From the NCBI RefSeq assembly GCF_000378445.1, contig NZ_KB899712.1, positions 25,446-89,445 of the forward strand: a stretch of DNA of 64,000 nucleotides. The letters are read 5' to 3'. The DNA is from Deinococcus aquatilis DSM 23025 (GTDB lineage Bacteria; Deinococcota; Deinococci; Deinococcales; Deinococcaceae). This document shows positions 8,987 to 19,640 of the stretch, one piece after another. The notes beneath the pieces were generated by a model that made no database searches, was not told the origin of the DNA, and saw only the letters and a program-made list of their open reading frames with translations. The translations under genes were made by a program, and so were the position numbers. Position 1 is the stretch's first letter; every line of letters begins with the position of its first letter.

Positions 8987-9084
8987 AAACACACTCCGGC
9001 AAAGATTAAGGACAGACGGGCAACAGCATAGCCCATACCGTCCGGGCCACAAAAAAAACCCCCCCACGAAGGGGAGGCTTCCGG

Positions 9085-9163
<79 letters not shown>

Positions 9164-9289
9164 ATTCCACGGCCCGCTACGGCAAAAGCCGTATTGGTGC
9201 GTCCGGCAGTTTACGCGGGCCGGAAAGGGGTGTCAAGCAAGCTGGAAGCAGGCCAAACGGCTGATGGGGTGGACGTTGATAAGCCAATC

Positions 9290-9378
9290 CCTCTCGGCGT
9301 CAAAGGGGCTAAAGGTCCAAGGTTTGTTGCTCTGCTTAGACCCTTCGACCCTGGACCCTCAGACCACCTCCATCCCCA
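9290..9378. repeat. Family C quasi-palindromic hairpin
   Basis: The arm near 9299-9330 (AAAGGGGCTAAAGGTCCAAGG) faces CCCTTCGACCCTGGACC near 9345-9365. The words GGTC(C/T)AAGG/GGTCTGAGG resemble those at 14157-14222 and 14548-14635. It sits just downstream of recX and could terminate it. Confidence 0.5.
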
Positions 9379-9384
9379 AACGCC

Positions 9385-9990
9385 CTACTCATCCTCATCG
9401 GTAAATTCCGGCTCCACGGCATCTTCGTCGTCTATCTGTTCGGCGCTGACCTCGCGGATGGCATTCCAGATCACGGAGCCGGGAAAGCCGCGCCGTGCCA
9501 GAAAGCCGTAGGCACTGGAACGGGGATCGCGCTTGCGGCTGAGGCTGGGCCAGCGGCGGCTCAGGAGTTCGGTGGCGGCGGCCTGCTCGTCGTCTGGGTC
9601 GCGGGCCAGCATGGTTTCATCGATCAGCGGGGCCGTTACTCCCCGGCGTTTGAGGGTCTGGCGCACCCGGAATCCGCCGATGCCGCGCCGTGATCCCTCG
9701 GCCTGCGCCACCTGTGCATCGTCCTGATAGCCCAGCTCCTGCACGCGCTCCAGCACTTCCTGTACCAGCGCCTCGTCATCGCTGCGGCGCTCCAACTTGC
9801 CCCGCAGTTCGGCGGCGGTCAGCGCCCGTGCGCCCAGTGCGCGGAAGGCGTAAGCCAACAGATTGTCGCGGGCTTCTTCGGGGGTGGGGGTGCGGGCAGG
9901 CTTGACGGGCTGTTCGCCGCCCAAGTCGGCTGCGGCACGTGGTTTTCGGGGCCGGAACGTCACGCCCGCCAGTTTACCGCTTGACCGCAT
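9385..9990 (-). CDS. recX: RecX regulatory protein
   Basis: About 201 residues, three-helix repeats of the RecX fold: [55 protein letters not shown] and [22 protein letters not shown], then [22 protein letters not shown]. RecX binds RecA filaments and dampens recombinase activity. The C terminus is very acidic ([21 protein letters not shown] region). The start is uncertain: ATG 9990 gives a short basic leader; GTG 9963 is an alternative; neither has a strong ribosome-binding site. It stands alone, not next to recA. Confidence 0.88.
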   Translation of the reverse strand: MRSSGKLAGVTFRPRKPRAAADLGGEQPVKPARTPTPEEARDNLLAYAFRALGARALTAAELRGKLERRSDDEALVQEVLERVQELGYQDDAQVAQAEGSRRGIGGFRVRQTLKRRGVTAPLIDETMLARDPDDEQAAATELLSRRWPSLSRKRDPRSSAYGFLARRGFPGSVIWNAIREVSAEQIDDEDAVEPEFTDEDE

Positions 9991-10191
9991 CAGGCATACC
10001 GGATACAGTAACGAAGTTGCCCATTTTGCCCCCAGATCATTCCTGGGCCACATGGATGACCCCAAAGCAGACCCAGCGTGGTCTGAAGCGGGTGCGCCGA
10101 AGGCGATTCGATTGCCCGGTGCGTCGAGTTCCCCAGCGTGGGAACCGCCCCGAATGCACAGATTGTGCGCGGGAGAACAAGGAGAACGAAC

Positions 10192-10473
10192 ATGGCCCTA
10201 CGTCACAAGTCTGCCCAGAAACGCCACCGCCAGAGCCTCAAGCGCCGCATGCTGAACCGCAGCCGCAAGAGCACCATCAAGACCTTTGTGAAGAAGGCCG
10301 TTGAAGCTGCTCAGCAGAATGTGGCCGACGCCGCCGCCGTACAGAGCAAGGCCGAGAGCCTGATCGACAAGGCCGCCAAGGGCAGTACCCTGCACAAGAA
10401 CACTGCCGCCCGCAAGAAGAGCCGCCTCGCTAAAGCCATCAACAAGGCCAAGGCCGCAGCCGAGCAAGCCTAA
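10192..10473 (+). CDS. rpsT: 30S ribosomal protein S20
   Basis: A 93-residue Lys/Arg/Ala-rich protein, [20 protein letters not shown] with [34 protein letters not shown], the classic S20 pattern that binds 16S rRNA near helix 44/helix 9. ATG 10192 has AAGGAG a few bases upstream; the longer open frame is ignored. Monocistronic, with its own strong hairpin terminator at 10487. Diverges from recX across 201 bases in which I see no gene. Confidence 0.97.
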   Translation: MALRHKSAQKRHRQSLKRRMLNRSRKSTIKTFVKKAVEAAQQNVADAAAVQSKAESLIDKAAKGSTLHKNTAARKKSRLAKAINKAKAAAEQA

Positions 10474-10486
10474 GCAACACGAACTT

Positions 10487-10524
10487 AAGCAGGGCCGACG
10501 CACTTTGAAGCGTCGGCCCTGCTT
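10487..10524 (+). terminator. Rho-independent terminator of rpsT
   Basis: A perfect 15-bp stem AAGCAGGGCCGACGC / GCGTCGGCCCTGCTT with an 8-base loop, followed by a short T stretch. Starts 13 bases after the rpsT stop. Confidence 0.88.
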
Positions 10525-10574
10525 TCATGTATTGGCGTTGCCAACCCCGTTGCTTGCGCGACCGCTACCCTCTC

Positions 10575-11039
10575 TCAGTCAGCCAGATACCGCAGAAACT
10601 CGCGCATGGCGTTTACACAGGGGCTGCCTTCAAATTCGGCGCTGCTGCCCGTGACAGTTCGCAGAATGCCGCTGTCGCTGAGGTAGAGCTGGCTGATTCG
10701 GTAGGTAACGCCGCTTTCCTCGTAGGAATACGAGGCCAGGATGCTCCATGCTCCAGCGCGGTCTACGGGTTGCGTGACCACTTCGCGCACCTTGCGGGCG
10801 CTGAGTTTGGATTGCAGTTGCAGAGCGAAGACGCGGGCCTGATCCTGCGTCTTGAACGCCGGGAAAGCCTGCCCGTGCTTTTCTTCGCGCAGCAGACACG
10901 CACCTGCTTCGTCCACCCACTCGTTGGCATTCCCTGCAACAGGCGTCCAACCCGTCATGGGCACGATCAGGGCCTGTGCTGGGACAACACCAAGAGCGGC
11001 GGTGGTCAGCAGGGTGGCAAGCAGGGTGCGGGCAGACAT
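10575..11039 (-). CDS. Small exported protein of unknown function
   Basis: 154 residues. MSARTLLATLLTTAALGVVPAQA is a clear signal peptide with cleavage near residue 23. The mature part holds two cysteines (GACLLRE and GSPCVNA) that could form a disulfide, and no catalytic motif I recognise. GAAGGAATC precedes the ATG, a usable ribosome-binding site. It may be a lineage-specific periplasmic or surface protein. Neighbours (rpsT convergent, GNAT upstream on the same strand) give no hint of function. Confidence 0.72.
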   Translation of the reverse strand: MSARTLLATLLTTAALGVVPAQALIVPMTGWTPVAGNANEWVDEAGACLLREEKHGQAFPAFKTQDQARVFALQLQSKLSARKVREVVTQPVDRAGAWSILASYSYEESGVTYRISQLYLSDSGILRTVTGSSAEFEGSPCVNAMREFLRYLAD

Positions 11040-11191
11040 GATTCCTTCAGGCTAACAGGTCGGTTATGACAAGCTTGGGATACTTCTCATCAAGTCTGAG
11101 GCTCTACTTAAGTTTACGGAGGGTCATTCCAGGATGGATCAGGCAGTACAAACAGCGAAAGCAGAATGACAGCGTGCCGACTCTGTCCTCT

Positions 11192-11836
11192 TCAAGAGGT
11201 CGACGCATTCAGCCGAGCCTCCAGACCTGCCCTGACGCCCTGCCATTCCTCCCGCACAATGCTGAACATGACGCTATCCCGCGCAAAACCATCGGGGCGC
11301 ACCTGAAACTGGCGCAACGTGCCCTCCTGCACTGCTCCGAGCTTGCGCATGGCGGCGAGGCTGCGGGCATTGCGGGCGTCTACCTTGAAATGGACCCGGT
11401 TGGCCCCTAACACCTCGAAGGCGCGGGTCAGCAGAAGCAGTTTGGATTCTGGATTGACCACGCCCCCGCGTGCGGCGGGCAGCAGCATCGTGCCGATTTC
11501 CACCCAGCGGTCACTGGTCTTGACTTCGCTGTAGCTGATGCGGCCCACGGCCCGGCCATCCAGCAGCACGGCCCAGTTGATGCGGTTCGGCAGCGCATTC
11601 AGCCGCGTGATGTAATCGGCCCACGCCTGCACAGTCGCGGCTTCCGGCCCGCCCCGCGCCAACATCGCCACCGTATCAGCATCGGCCCCCGCGTTCAGCG
11701 CCTCCGCATGGGCTTCGGTCAGGGCTTCCAGCGTCACGAATCGCCCCGGCAGGGTGGGAGCCAGCAGCCACTCGGCGGGAGGGGCGGGTGCGGCAGGCAG
11801 AGAAACGACAGACAACAAAACAGGCGCATCGCTCAT
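11192..11836 (-). CDS. GNAT family N-acetyltransferase (RimJ/RimL-like)
   Basis: 214 residues. FVTLEALTEAHAEAL, AVGRISYSEVKTSDRWVEIGTMLLPAARGGVVNPESKLLLLTRAFEVLGANRVHFKVDARNARSLAAMRKLGAVQEGTLRQ follows the RimJ/RimL pattern in which GARGGxxN and RNxxSxxxxxKLG bind acetyl-CoA. Likely acetylates a protein N terminus or an amino-group substrate. TATCGT ends seven bases before the ATG, so a separate leaderless promoter is likely although the gene follows recR on the same strand with a 56-base gap. Confidence 0.85.
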   Translation of the reverse strand: MSDAPVLLSVVSLPAAPAPPAEWLLAPTLPGRFVTLEALTEAHAEALNAGADADTVAMLARGGPEAATVQAWADYITRLNALPNRINWAVLLDGRAVGRISYSEVKTSDRWVEIGTMLLPAARGGVVNPESKLLLLTRAFEVLGANRVHFKVDARNARSLAAMRKLGAVQEGTLRQFQVRPDGFARDSVMFSIVREEWQGVRAGLEARLNASTS

Positions 11837-11892
11837 GGGAAGAACGATACGCCGGAGTGGGTGACGCGGTAGACACCGCCACCTGAAAAGCT

Positions 11893-12489
11893 CTACTTGC
11901 TGACCCGTTGCCGCCCGGTCATGGCGCGGCCCAGCGTGACTTCGTCGGCGTATTCCAGTGCGCCGCCCACGGGCAGACCGTAGGCGATGCGGCTCACCAC
12001 TGCGCCCAGTGGCTCCAGCAGACGCTGCAAATACAGCGCGGTGGCGTCGCCCTCCACGGTGGTTCCGGTAGCCAGAATAACTTCCATGCCGCTCTGCACA
12101 CGCGGCAGCAGGGGCCGGATATGCAGTTTGTCGGGGCCGACGCCGTTCATAGGACTCAGCACGCCGTGCAGCACGTGATACAGCCCCCGATATTCGCCGC
12201 TGCGCTCAATGGCGATCACGTCGCCGGGTTCTTCGACCACGGCGATCAGATTCTGGTCGCGGTTGGGATCGCTGCACACGTCACAGCGGTCTGCATCGGT
12301 GATGTTGAAGCAGATGGGGCACACATGCAGGTCACGTTTGGCCGACAGCAGCGCCCCGGCCAGCCGCTCTATATCTTCGCGGGGCTGCTCGAACAGGTGA
12401 AAGGCGAGGCGCTGGGCACTCTTGGGGCCAATTCCCGGCAGGCGCGAAAGCTCGCGGATCAGGGCCACGAGGGAGGGAGGATATTTCAT
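11893..12489 (-). CDS. recR: Recombination mediator RecR
   Basis: 198 residues: an HhH motif LPGIGPKSAQRLAFHLF (residues 17-33), a zinc finger formed by Cys57, Cys60, Cys69 and Cys72, a Toprim domain beginning LIAVVEEPGDVIAIE, and the C-terminal Walker-B-like part. RecR works with RecO (and RecF) to load RecA on SSB-coated DNA, central to double-strand break repair in Deinococcus. Directly follows ybaB with a 31-base gap, the common bacterial pairing. Confidence 0.97.
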   Translation of the reverse strand: MKYPPSLVALIRELSRLPGIGPKSAQRLAFHLFEQPREDIERLAGALLSAKRDLHVCPICFNITDADRCDVCSDPNRDQNLIAVVEEPGDVIAIERSGEYRGLYHVLHGVLSPMNGVGPDKLHIRPLLPRVQSGMEVILATGTTVEGDATALYLQRLLEPLGAVVSRIAYGLPVGGALEYADEVTLGRAMTGRQRVSK

Positions 12490-12520
12490 GCCTCTCCCCT
12501 GTCAGTTGCCAGACGCCCGC

Positions 12521-12811
12521 TCAAAATCCGGGCAGGCCCAGCCCGCGTGTGGCGTCCTGTTGCAGGGCGTCGGCTTTGGCCGTGGCATCCTGCATCGCCA
12601 CCAGAATCAGGTCTTCGAGGGCTTCCACGTCGTCCGGGTCAACGGCCTCGGGCTTGATTTTCAGGGCCGTGATTTTTCCGTGCCCGGTCATGGTCACCGT
12701 GACCAGCCCGCTGGCCGTGCCTTCCACCGACTGCGCGGCGAGGTTGTCCTGAATTTTGGCAGCGGCGGCCTGAGCCTGCTGCATCTGCTTCATCAATTTT
12801 TTCATGTCCAT
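12521..12811 (-). CDS. YbaB/EbfC family nucleoid-associated protein
   Basis: 96 residues starting MDMKKLMKQMQQAQAAAAKIQDNLA, then VEGTASGLVTVTMTGHGKITALKIKPEAV and DPDDVEALEDLILVAMQDATAKADAL, the standard YbaB layout (helix, beta hairpin, helix). It forms a tweezer-like dimer that binds DNA. ATG 12811 is chosen; ATG 12805 two codons later is possible. TAGAAT lies eleven bases before the start. Operon with recR. The C terminus (QQDATRGLGLPGF) matches the Gly/Pro-rich tail common in the family. Confidence 0.93.
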   Translation of the reverse strand: MDMKKLMKQMQQAQAAAAKIQDNLAAQSVEGTASGLVTVTMTGHGKITALKIKPEAVDPDDVEALEDLILVAMQDATAKADALQQDATRGLGLPGF

Positions 12812-12841
12812 AACTACCGCCCATTCTAACGGGCAGAGGGT

Positions 12842-12915
12842 GGATAAAAAGTGCAGAGCGTAGACCGTGGAGGGTGGGCCGGGATCACACGATCCACGCT
12901 CCACCTCCCCTTTCC
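12842..12915. repeat. Family B hairpin between divergent genes
   Basis: The arm GTAGACCGTGGAGGGTGG (about 12859-12876) faces GATCCACGCTCCACCTCCCC (about 12891-12910). Here the hairpin lies between the divergent ybaB and thiolase promoters, so it cannot be explained as a gene-end terminator. Confidence 0.55.
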
Positions 12916-12935
12916 CACGACCTGTCCCGCCATGC

Positions 12936-12966
12936 CTAACGCCCGTTAGTTTTCCTACGCTATGCT
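12936..12966 (+). promoter_or_regulatory. Operator CTAACG-CC-CGTTAG plus leaderless promoter of the thiolase gene
   Basis: CTAACGCCCGTTAG at 12936-12949 is a perfect 6+2+6 palindrome. It is followed by TTTTCCTACGC and the -10 box TATGCT (12961-12966), six bases before the ATG. The same block is found in reverse at 16264-16294 before the AhpD-like gene. The palindrome covers the -35 region, so a bound repressor would block polymerase. It fits CNAACGNNCGTTNG, which I recall as the site of the TetR-type phenylacetyl-CoA repressor PaaR in Thermus; that link is inference. Confidence 0.75.
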
Positions 12967-12972
12967 TGCCAC

Positions 12973-14151
12973 ATGAACAAAGCAGTCATTGTGGCGGCCT
13001 CGCGCACGCCGACGGGCAAGTTTCTGGGGGCGCTGGAATCGGTGCGGGCGGTGGAACTGGGAAGCATCACGCTGGCCGAAACGCTGCGGCGGGCCGGAAT
13101 TCCTGCTGAATTGATCGAAGAAGTGATCATGGGTCAGGTCGTGCAGGCGGGCTGCGGGCAAAACCCGGCGCGGCAGGCGGCGTTGGCGGCGGGCCTGAGC
13201 AATGAAGTGGGGGCGCTGACCATCAACAAAGTGTGTGGCAGCGGCCTGAAAGCCGTGATTCTGGCGGCCCAGAGCATCCGGGCAGGAGACCAGTCGGCGG
13301 TGCTGGCGGGCGGCATGGAATCCATGAGCAACGCGCCGCACCTGTTGCCGGGAGCACGCAAAGGCTACCGCCTCGGCCATGCACAGGTGCTGGACGCCAA
13401 CACCCAGGACGGGCTGTGGTGCTCCATCAACGATGAGGGCATGGGCCTGACCGGAGAGCGCGTGGCCGACAAATACGCGATTACGCGCGACGAGCAGGAC
13501 GCCTACGCCACCGCCAGCCACCAGAAAGCCATTGCCGCGCAGGGGGCCGGACGCTTTGCCGAAGAAATCGTACCCGTGACCGTGAAAGGCCGCAAGGGTG
13601 ACACCGTGGTAGACGCCGACGAAGGCCCCCGCGCCGATACCAGCGCCGAAACCTTGGGCCGCCTGAAACCCGCCTTCCGCAAAGACGGTTCGGTGACGGC
13701 AGGCAACGCCCCCGGCCTGAACGACGGCGCAGCCAGCCTGCTGGTCATGTCGGAAGAAGCTGCCGCCGCACACGGCCTGAAGCCTCTGGCCGAAATTACC
13801 GGGTACGCCACGGGCGGTCTTGCCCCCGAATGGGTGATGATGACCCCCGTGCCCGCCACCCAGAAGCTGCTGAAGAATCTGGGCATGGGCGTGGAAGACG
13901 TAGACCTCTGGGAGCTGAACGAGGCATTCAGCGTGCAGAGCCTCGCCGTGAGCCGTGAACTGGGCCTCGACCCCGCCCGCGTGAACGTGAACGGCGGCGC
14001 GGTGGCGCTGGGCCACCCCATCGGCGCTTCGGGCGCACGCATTCTGGTGACACTGCTGCACGCCCTGAAGGAGCAGAACAAGGAAACGGGCGTGGCAACG
14101 CTGTGCATGGGCGGCGGCAACGGGCTGGCGCTGGCTGTTCGGCGCGTGTAG
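12973..14151 (+). CDS. Acetyl-CoA acetyltransferase / thiolase
   Basis: 392 residues with the complete thiolase triad: nucleophile Cys88 in NKVCGSG, His348 in GHPIGASG and Cys378 in CMGGGNG. It condenses two acetyl-CoA or cleaves 3-ketoacyl-CoA. Length and the NEAF block favour the acetoacetyl-CoA type (AtoB/PhaA/PaaJ-like). The leaderless ATG lies six bases after TATGCT and under the CTAACG...CGTTAG operator. A 3-hydroxyacyl-CoA dehydrogenase lies 0.5 kb downstream on the same strand, so both probably act in acyl-CoA turnover. Confidence 0.93.
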   Translation: MNKAVIVAASRTPTGKFLGALESVRAVELGSITLAETLRRAGIPAELIEEVIMGQVVQAGCGQNPARQAALAAGLSNEVGALTINKVCGSGLKAVILAAQSIRAGDQSAVLAGGMESMSNAPHLLPGARKGYRLGHAQVLDANTQDGLWCSINDEGMGLTGERVADKYAITRDEQDAYATASHQKAIAAQGAGRFAEEIVPVTVKGRKGDTVVDADEGPRADTSAETLGRLKPAFRKDGSVTAGNAPGLNDGAASLLVMSEEAAAAHGLKPLAEITGYATGGLAPEWVMMTPVPATQKLLKNLGMGVEDVDLWELNEAFSVQSLAVSRELGLDPARVNVNGGAVALGHPIGASGARILVTLLHALKEQNKETGVATLCMGGGNGLALAVRRV

Positions 14152-14156
14152 GGGCG

Positions 14157-14222
14157 GGTCTGAGGTGGTGTGGGGGCAGGCTCTTGTCTTAAACCCTCGA
14201 CCCCTACACCTCCCCGACCCGT
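14157..14222. repeat. Family C quasi-palindromic hairpin
   Basis: GGGTCTGAGGTGGTGTGGGGG faces CCCCTACACCTCCCCGACCC with a short loop. It lies between the thiolase gene and the YciI-like gene and ends where the next -10 box begins. Confidence 0.5.
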
Positions 14223-14233
14223 AGACTTGCCCT

Positions 14234-14548
14234 ATGACCGCACCCACCCTCTGGATCATCCAAAGCCGCTACCTCAAAACAGGCGACGAGCTGGCCGCCA
14301 TCACGCCGCTGCACCGCGCCTGGCTGGATCAGCACTATGTCAGCGGGTTGTTTCTGGTGTCGGGCCGCATGTTGGACGGTACAGGCGGCATCTTGCTGGG
14401 CCGTGCCGACAGTCAGGCGCAACTGGAAGATGTCTTCAAGGATGATCCGTTTGTGGTCAACGGGTGCAGCGAGTACACCTACACGCCGTTTACGCCCGTC
14501 AAGCGCGGGAAAACGCTGGAACTGGACGGCGTGGCACTGGTGGAGTGA
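14234..14548 (+). CDS. YciI-like (EthD/ferredoxin-fold) protein
   Basis: 104 residues. TPLHRAWLDQHYVSGLFLVSGRMLDGTGGILLGRA and DSQAQLEDVFKDDPFVVNGCSEYTYTPF match the YciI pattern with its conserved His (LHRAWL) and DPF motif. YciI-type proteins are small dimeric alpha/beta barrels seen as dehydrochlorinase-like or hydroxylase partners; true role unknown. TAGACT (14222-14227) lies exactly six bases before the ATG, so it has its own leaderless promoter. It sits between two acyl-CoA genes. Confidence 0.83.
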   Translation: MTAPTLWIIQSRYLKTGDELAAITPLHRAWLDQHYVSGLFLVSGRMLDGTGGILLGRADSQAQLEDVFKDDPFVVNGCSEYTYTPFTPVKRGKTLELDGVALVE

Positions 14549-14635
14549 AAAAGTCTGAGAGTCGAGGGTCTGAGGGCAACAAGGAAACGCAGCAGCCCAA
14601 CACCTTAGCCCCTTGACCTTTAGACCAAACCCAAG
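14549..14635. repeat. Family C quasi-palindromic hairpin
   Basis: AAGTCTGAGAGTCGAGGGTCTGAGGG faces CCTTAGCCCCTTGACCTTTAGACC. The arms consist of 8-9 base words such as GTCTGAGGG and GTCGAGGG. It ends right before the ribosome-binding site of the next gene. Confidence 0.5.
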
Positions 14636-14643
14636 GAGCAACA

Positions 14644-15480
14644 ATGAACTTCGGAGTCGTAGGCGCAGGACAGATGGGCGCGGGCATTGCACAGGTGGCC
14701 GCACAGAGTGGCTTCAGCGTAACCGTGCAGGATGTCAAACCAGAATTTCTGGAACGTGGACGGGCCACCATTCAAAAGAGTCTTGCCAGGTTGCACGAAA
14801 AAGGCAAGCTGACGCAGACGCCTGAAGAGATCATGGGCCGCATCCGCTTCAGCACCGATCTGGCCGATTTTGCAGACAGCGATCTGGTTGTCGAAGCCAT
14901 AGTGGAGAACGAGGCCGTCAAAGCCGAATTGTTTCGCACTCTGGGCGGAATCGTGAAGGCAGAGGGCATTCTGGCAAGCAACACCAGCAGCATTCCTATC
15001 ACGGCCCTTGCCAGTGCTTCGGGCCGCCCAGCTCAGTTTATCGGGATGCATTTTATGAATCCGGTACCGCTGATGGCCCTTGTGGAAGTGATTCGCGGCC
15101 ACAGCACCAGCGATGAAACGGCGCAAAAGGTCATTCAGACCGCCGAACGGATGGGCAAAACGCCGCTCACCTGCAACGATTTTCCCGGCTTCGTGTCCAA
15201 CCGAATCCTGATGCCCATGCTGAATGAAGCCATTCAGTGCGTGATGGAGGGTGTGGCCGAAAAGGAAGCCATCGACGGCATCATGAAACTGGGCATGAAT
15301 CACCCGATGGGGCCGCTGACCCTGGCCGACTTTATTGGCCTCGATACCTGCCTTGCCATTATGGAAGTGCTGCATAAAGGGCTGGGCGACGACAAATACC
15401 GCCCCTCACCGCTGCTGAGAAAGATGGTGCAGGCGGGCTTGTTGGGGCGCAAGAGCGGAGAAGGCTTTTATAAGTACTGA
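14644..15480 (+). CDS. 3-hydroxybutyryl-CoA / 3-hydroxyacyl-CoA dehydrogenase
   Basis: 278 residues. The N-terminal Rossmann domain [20 protein letters not shown] binds [18 protein letters not shown] and [15 protein letters not shown] follow, then [15 protein letters not shown] with the catalytic His, and the C-terminal dimer domain [14 protein letters not shown] with the family Asn. It oxidises L-3-hydroxyacyl-CoA to 3-ketoacyl-CoA, the step before thiolase. AAGGAG at about 14634 is a strong ribosome-binding site, unlike the leaderless neighbours. Single-domain length favours Hbd/PaaH/FadB2 types over the multifunctional FadB. Confidence 0.93.
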   Translation: MNFGVVGAGQMGAGIAQVAAQSGFSVTVQDVKPEFLERGRATIQKSLARLHEKGKLTQTPEEIMGRIRFSTDLADFADSDLVVEAIVENEAVKAELFRTLGGIVKAEGILASNTSSIPITALASASGRPAQFIGMHFMNPVPLMALVEVIRGHSTSDETAQKVIQTAERMGKTPLTCNDFPGFVSNRILMPMLNEAIQCVMEGVAEKEAIDGIMKLGMNHPMGPLTLADFIGLDTCLAIMEVLHKGLGDDKYRPSPLLRKMVQAGLLGRKSGEGFYKY

Positions 15481-15534
15481 TACGGGCACTGAGCTTTTGC
15501 AGAGGCTGGCAATAGCTTGAAGGCTGGGCGACCG

Positions 15535-15609
15535 AACCCCCCCGTTGCTGACGCAACGCCCCCCCTTGAGGGGAGGACAAGGGCTGGATGCGAAGCCAAC
15601 TGGGGGTTC
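15535..15609 (+). repeat. G/C-rich intergenic repeat, family A
   Basis: AACCCCCCCGTTGCTGACGC, then GCCCCCCCTTGAGGGGAGGA, a shortened middle, and GATGCGAAGCCAACTGGGGG as right end. A shorter version than the full copies at 24443 and 28782. It lies in the convergent gap between the dehydrogenase and the AhpD-like gene. Confidence 0.75.
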
Positions 15610-15660
15610 TGCCTCCGCCGGAACGTTGCTCAGCCCAACAGGAATCAATAATTCCGCCTC

Positions 15661-16257
<597 letters not shown>

Positions 16258-16263
16258 GGGAAC

Positions 16264-16294
16264 AGGGTAGCGCAGGAAAACTAACGGGCGTTAG
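16264..16294 (-). promoter_or_regulatory. Second copy of the CTAACG...CGTTAG operator with leaderless promoter
   Basis: On the minus strand: CTAACGCCCGTTAG (16294-16281), TTTTCCTGCGC and TACCCT (16269-16264), then six bases to the ATG at 16257. Order, spacing (11 bases) and even the spacer sequence match the module at 12936-12966 except for one base. Confidence 0.75.
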
Positions 16295-16304
16295 GCGTGG
16301 TGGG

Positions 16305-16589
16305 TCAGAACTCCATCCACACCCGCCCGCCAAAGCCGCCCCGTGCCTGCACCTTGGCCGCCCACTTTGCCTCCAGTTCCTGTGGAGTCAGACCGTGCAG
16401 CGCAGCGAGGGCGTGCAAAACCTCCAGCACATCGGCCAATTCCTCCGGGTCGTGCGCCTCCAGATATTCCGTCACTTCTTCCTTCAGCTTGGCGTGCAGC
16501 GCGGCGGCGTATTCATCCGCGTCCAGAACCCGTGCCACTGCGCCCGCTCCGACCATCGCCGGGATGCCGTCTCTGACCAATTTGCCCAC
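16305..16589 (-). CDS. MazG-like / phosphoribosyl-ATP pyrophosphohydrolase-like protein
   Basis: 94 residues. GKLVRDGIPAMV, then LHAKLKEEVTEYLEAHDPEELADVLEVLHALAALHG shows the EExxE...EExxD metal-binding helices of all-alpha NTP pyrophosphatases. Members with the KLVRDxIP start are small house-cleaning enzymes of unknown nucleotide preference; HisE itself is unlikely because no his genes are near. GTG 16589 is six bases after TAGATT (minus strand), so leaderless. It diverges from ffh over only 61 bases. Confidence 0.82.
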   Translation of the reverse strand: MGKLVRDGIPAMVGAGAVARVLDADEYAAALHAKLKEEVTEYLEAHDPEELADVLEVLHALAALHGLTPQELEAKWAAKVQARGGFGGRVWMEF

Positions 16590-16650
16590 CTTGGCAATCT
16601 ATCCTGCCCCGGCAACAAATCTGCCCCCGGTAGCGTGGTAGCCTCACCCT

Positions 16651-18003
<1,353 letters not shown>

Positions 18004-18102
18004 ATCTGTAGCTCTTCTGCACAGATTTGACAGAACTACCCTCCATCCGTATACTCATTCCCGCTGCCACACGCGGCCCCACACGGGCAGCGGGACAGAG
18101 AT

Positions 18103-18178
<76 letters not shown>

Positions 18179-18179
18179 A

Positions 18180-18209
18180 AGAAAATGCCCGCCTAGTGCG
18201 GGCTTTTCT
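18180..18209 (+). terminator. Rho-independent terminator after tRNA-Lys
   Basis: AGAAAATGCCCGC-CTAGT-GCGGGCTTTTCT: a 6-bp GC stem extended by A/T pairs, with a T-run. Starts two bases after the tRNA. Confidence 0.85.
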
Positions 18210-18262
18210 AGTTTCTTTGGCGTAGGAAGGCAGGACAGTGCCTTGCCTTCCCCGCATCCCTA

Positions 18263-18892
18263 TCAGTCCAGCACGTCTATTCCCACGGCCCGCACCCGCG
18301 CACGCACATCGCGCACGCCTTCTCCGGTCACGCGCATCACAAAGCGGCGGCGGCCCGCTTCAGTGTCTTTGTGATAGGTGGCGACGCTGATGATGTTGCT
18401 GGGCTGAATGGCCTGCGTCGCCCGCTCCAGGCTTCCGGGCACATCGGGCATATCCAGAGTCAGGCGTTTGCCGCCCTCGCGCAGGCCCATGATGTTGGTA
18501 AAGGCCCGCAACACATCGGTAATGGTGATGATGCCGCAGAGCTGCCCAAAGTCGTCGAGCACTGGCAGCCCGCCCACCGCGTGTTCCTGCATCCGCAGGG
18601 CCGCGTCTTCCATGTATTCACCCTCGGAGGCCGTGACCACGGGGCGGGCCATCATTTCGGCCACCGTCAGCTTGCTCAGCAGGTAGTTCAGTTCCCACAC
18701 GCTGAGGGTGGTGGCCTTGTTTGGCATGGCGTCCTTGAGGTCTTTGCGGGTGGTAATCCCGATCAATTGACCATCTTGCAGCACGGGCAGGCGGCGGAAC
18801 CCCCGTTCCTTGAGAATCTTGAGGGCGTCCATCACGGGCGTGTCGGGCATAACAGTAATGGGGTCAGGCGTCATCCAGTCGCGTACCAGCAT
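18263..18892 (-). CDS. CBS-pair plus ACT-like domain protein (AcuB type)
   Basis: 209 residues. Two CBS repeats ([27 protein letters not shown]... and [25 protein letters not shown]...[12 protein letters not shown]) cover residues 1-135. A C-terminal ACT-like segment follows ([34 protein letters not shown]). This layout is that of AcuB-type nucleotide sensors. It probably binds adenine nucleotides and controls a partner that is not nearby. ATG 18892 is preceded by TACACT and six bases, leaderless. Convergent with tRNA-Lys. Confidence 0.85.
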   Translation of the reverse strand: MLVRDWMTPDPITVMPDTPVMDALKILKERGFRRLPVLQDGQLIGITTRKDLKDAMPNKATTLSVWELNYLLSKLTVAEMMARPVVTASEGEYMEDAALRMQEHAVGGLPVLDDFGQLCGIITITDVLRAFTNIMGLREGGKRLTLDMPDVPGSLERATQAIQPSNIISVATYHKDTEAGRRRFVMRVTGEGVRDVRARVRAVGIDVLD

Positions 18893-19033
18893 GCAGGCAG
18901 TGTACGTTGTGCAGGGGTAGCATCGCCCAAAACTCCTTTCTCCCCCATAGCCTGACGTTTCTCTGACCGTGGATGTGAATCAACTGTGACTGGCTTCATT
19001 CGGCTCAGAAATGAGCATGATACGGTGCAAATC

Positions 19034-19543
19034 ATGAAGCTTTCCGCTCGGTCCTTTTTGTCTCCCAAAGCATTGGCTCCCGTTGCCATCGTCGCTGCCT
19101 TCGGCCTCGGTACGCTCGCGCCCCACGCACAAACCGCACCCCAGAAGATTGGCTTCGTAGATGTGCAGAAGCTGCTGACCTCTCACCCCTCCAACCCTGA
19201 AATCGAAGCCATTCAGAAGAAGGCTGACGCTGAGCTGAGCGTGATGGACAAGCAGATCAAGGCCATTGACGCCAAGGGCGCACAGGCCACTGCCGCCGAC
19301 AAGCAGAGCCGTGAGCAACTGATCAAGACCCTTCAGGCCAAGGCTGCCGAGTACGACAAGCAGCTTCAGCCTAAAATTGCCGTCGTGGAAACTGCTGTGG
19401 ACGCTGCCATCGACAAGGTCGCCAAGGCCAACGGCTTCGGCGTGATCATGGATCGTAACGTCGCCAAAAACAGCGGTCTGGTGGTCTACGCCGACCCCGC
19501 CGCCGAAATGACCGACGCCACCGTCAAGGCACTGAAGCCCTGA
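19034..19543 (+). CDS. OmpH/Skp-family periplasmic chaperone, copy 1
   Basis: 169 residues: a signal peptide (cleavage after about residue 32, APHAQ), then [15 protein letters not shown], a long Lys/Ala/Gln-rich coiled coil (residues 55-115) and [27 protein letters not shown]. This is the Skp fold, tentacle helices on a beta body, which holds unfolded outer-membrane proteins. ATG 19034 is seven bases after TACGGT; the frame upstream is ignored. A paralogue follows 97 bases later. Confidence 0.9.
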   Translation: MKLSARSFLSPKALAPVAIVAAFGLGTLAPHAQTAPQKIGFVDVQKLLTSHPSNPEIEAIQKKADAELSVMDKQIKAIDAKGAQATAADKQSREQLIKTLQAKAAEYDKQLQPKIAVVETAVDAAIDKVAKANGFGVIMDRNVAKNSGLVVYADPAAEMTDATVKALKP

Positions 19544-19594
19544 TCCTGTCGGCGTGACTCCGCTCTGTTCTGAGTTCAGGGGTCATGCCACCCG

Positions 19595-19620
19595 CCCCCG
19601 CATCTGGCGGGGGTTCTTCT
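19595..19620 (+). terminator. Hairpin terminator between the two OmpH genes
   Basis: CCCCCGC-ATCTG-GCGGGGG followed by TTCTTCTTT. Probably ends or attenuates the first message, leaving the second gene on partial read-through or its own promoter. Confidence 0.7.
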
Positions 19621-19640
19621 TTGCTCTTCCAGAGGTTCAT

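Noticed and set aside
9301..9378. Small RNA or second tRNA near tRNA-Pro
   Set aside because: The region folds as a simple quasi-palindrome of family C; no cloverleaf or T-arm sequence.
12955..14259. 434-codon frame antisense to the thiolase gene
   Set aside because: His/Gln/Ala-rich shadow frame of a clear thiolase; long antisense frames are common at this G+C content.
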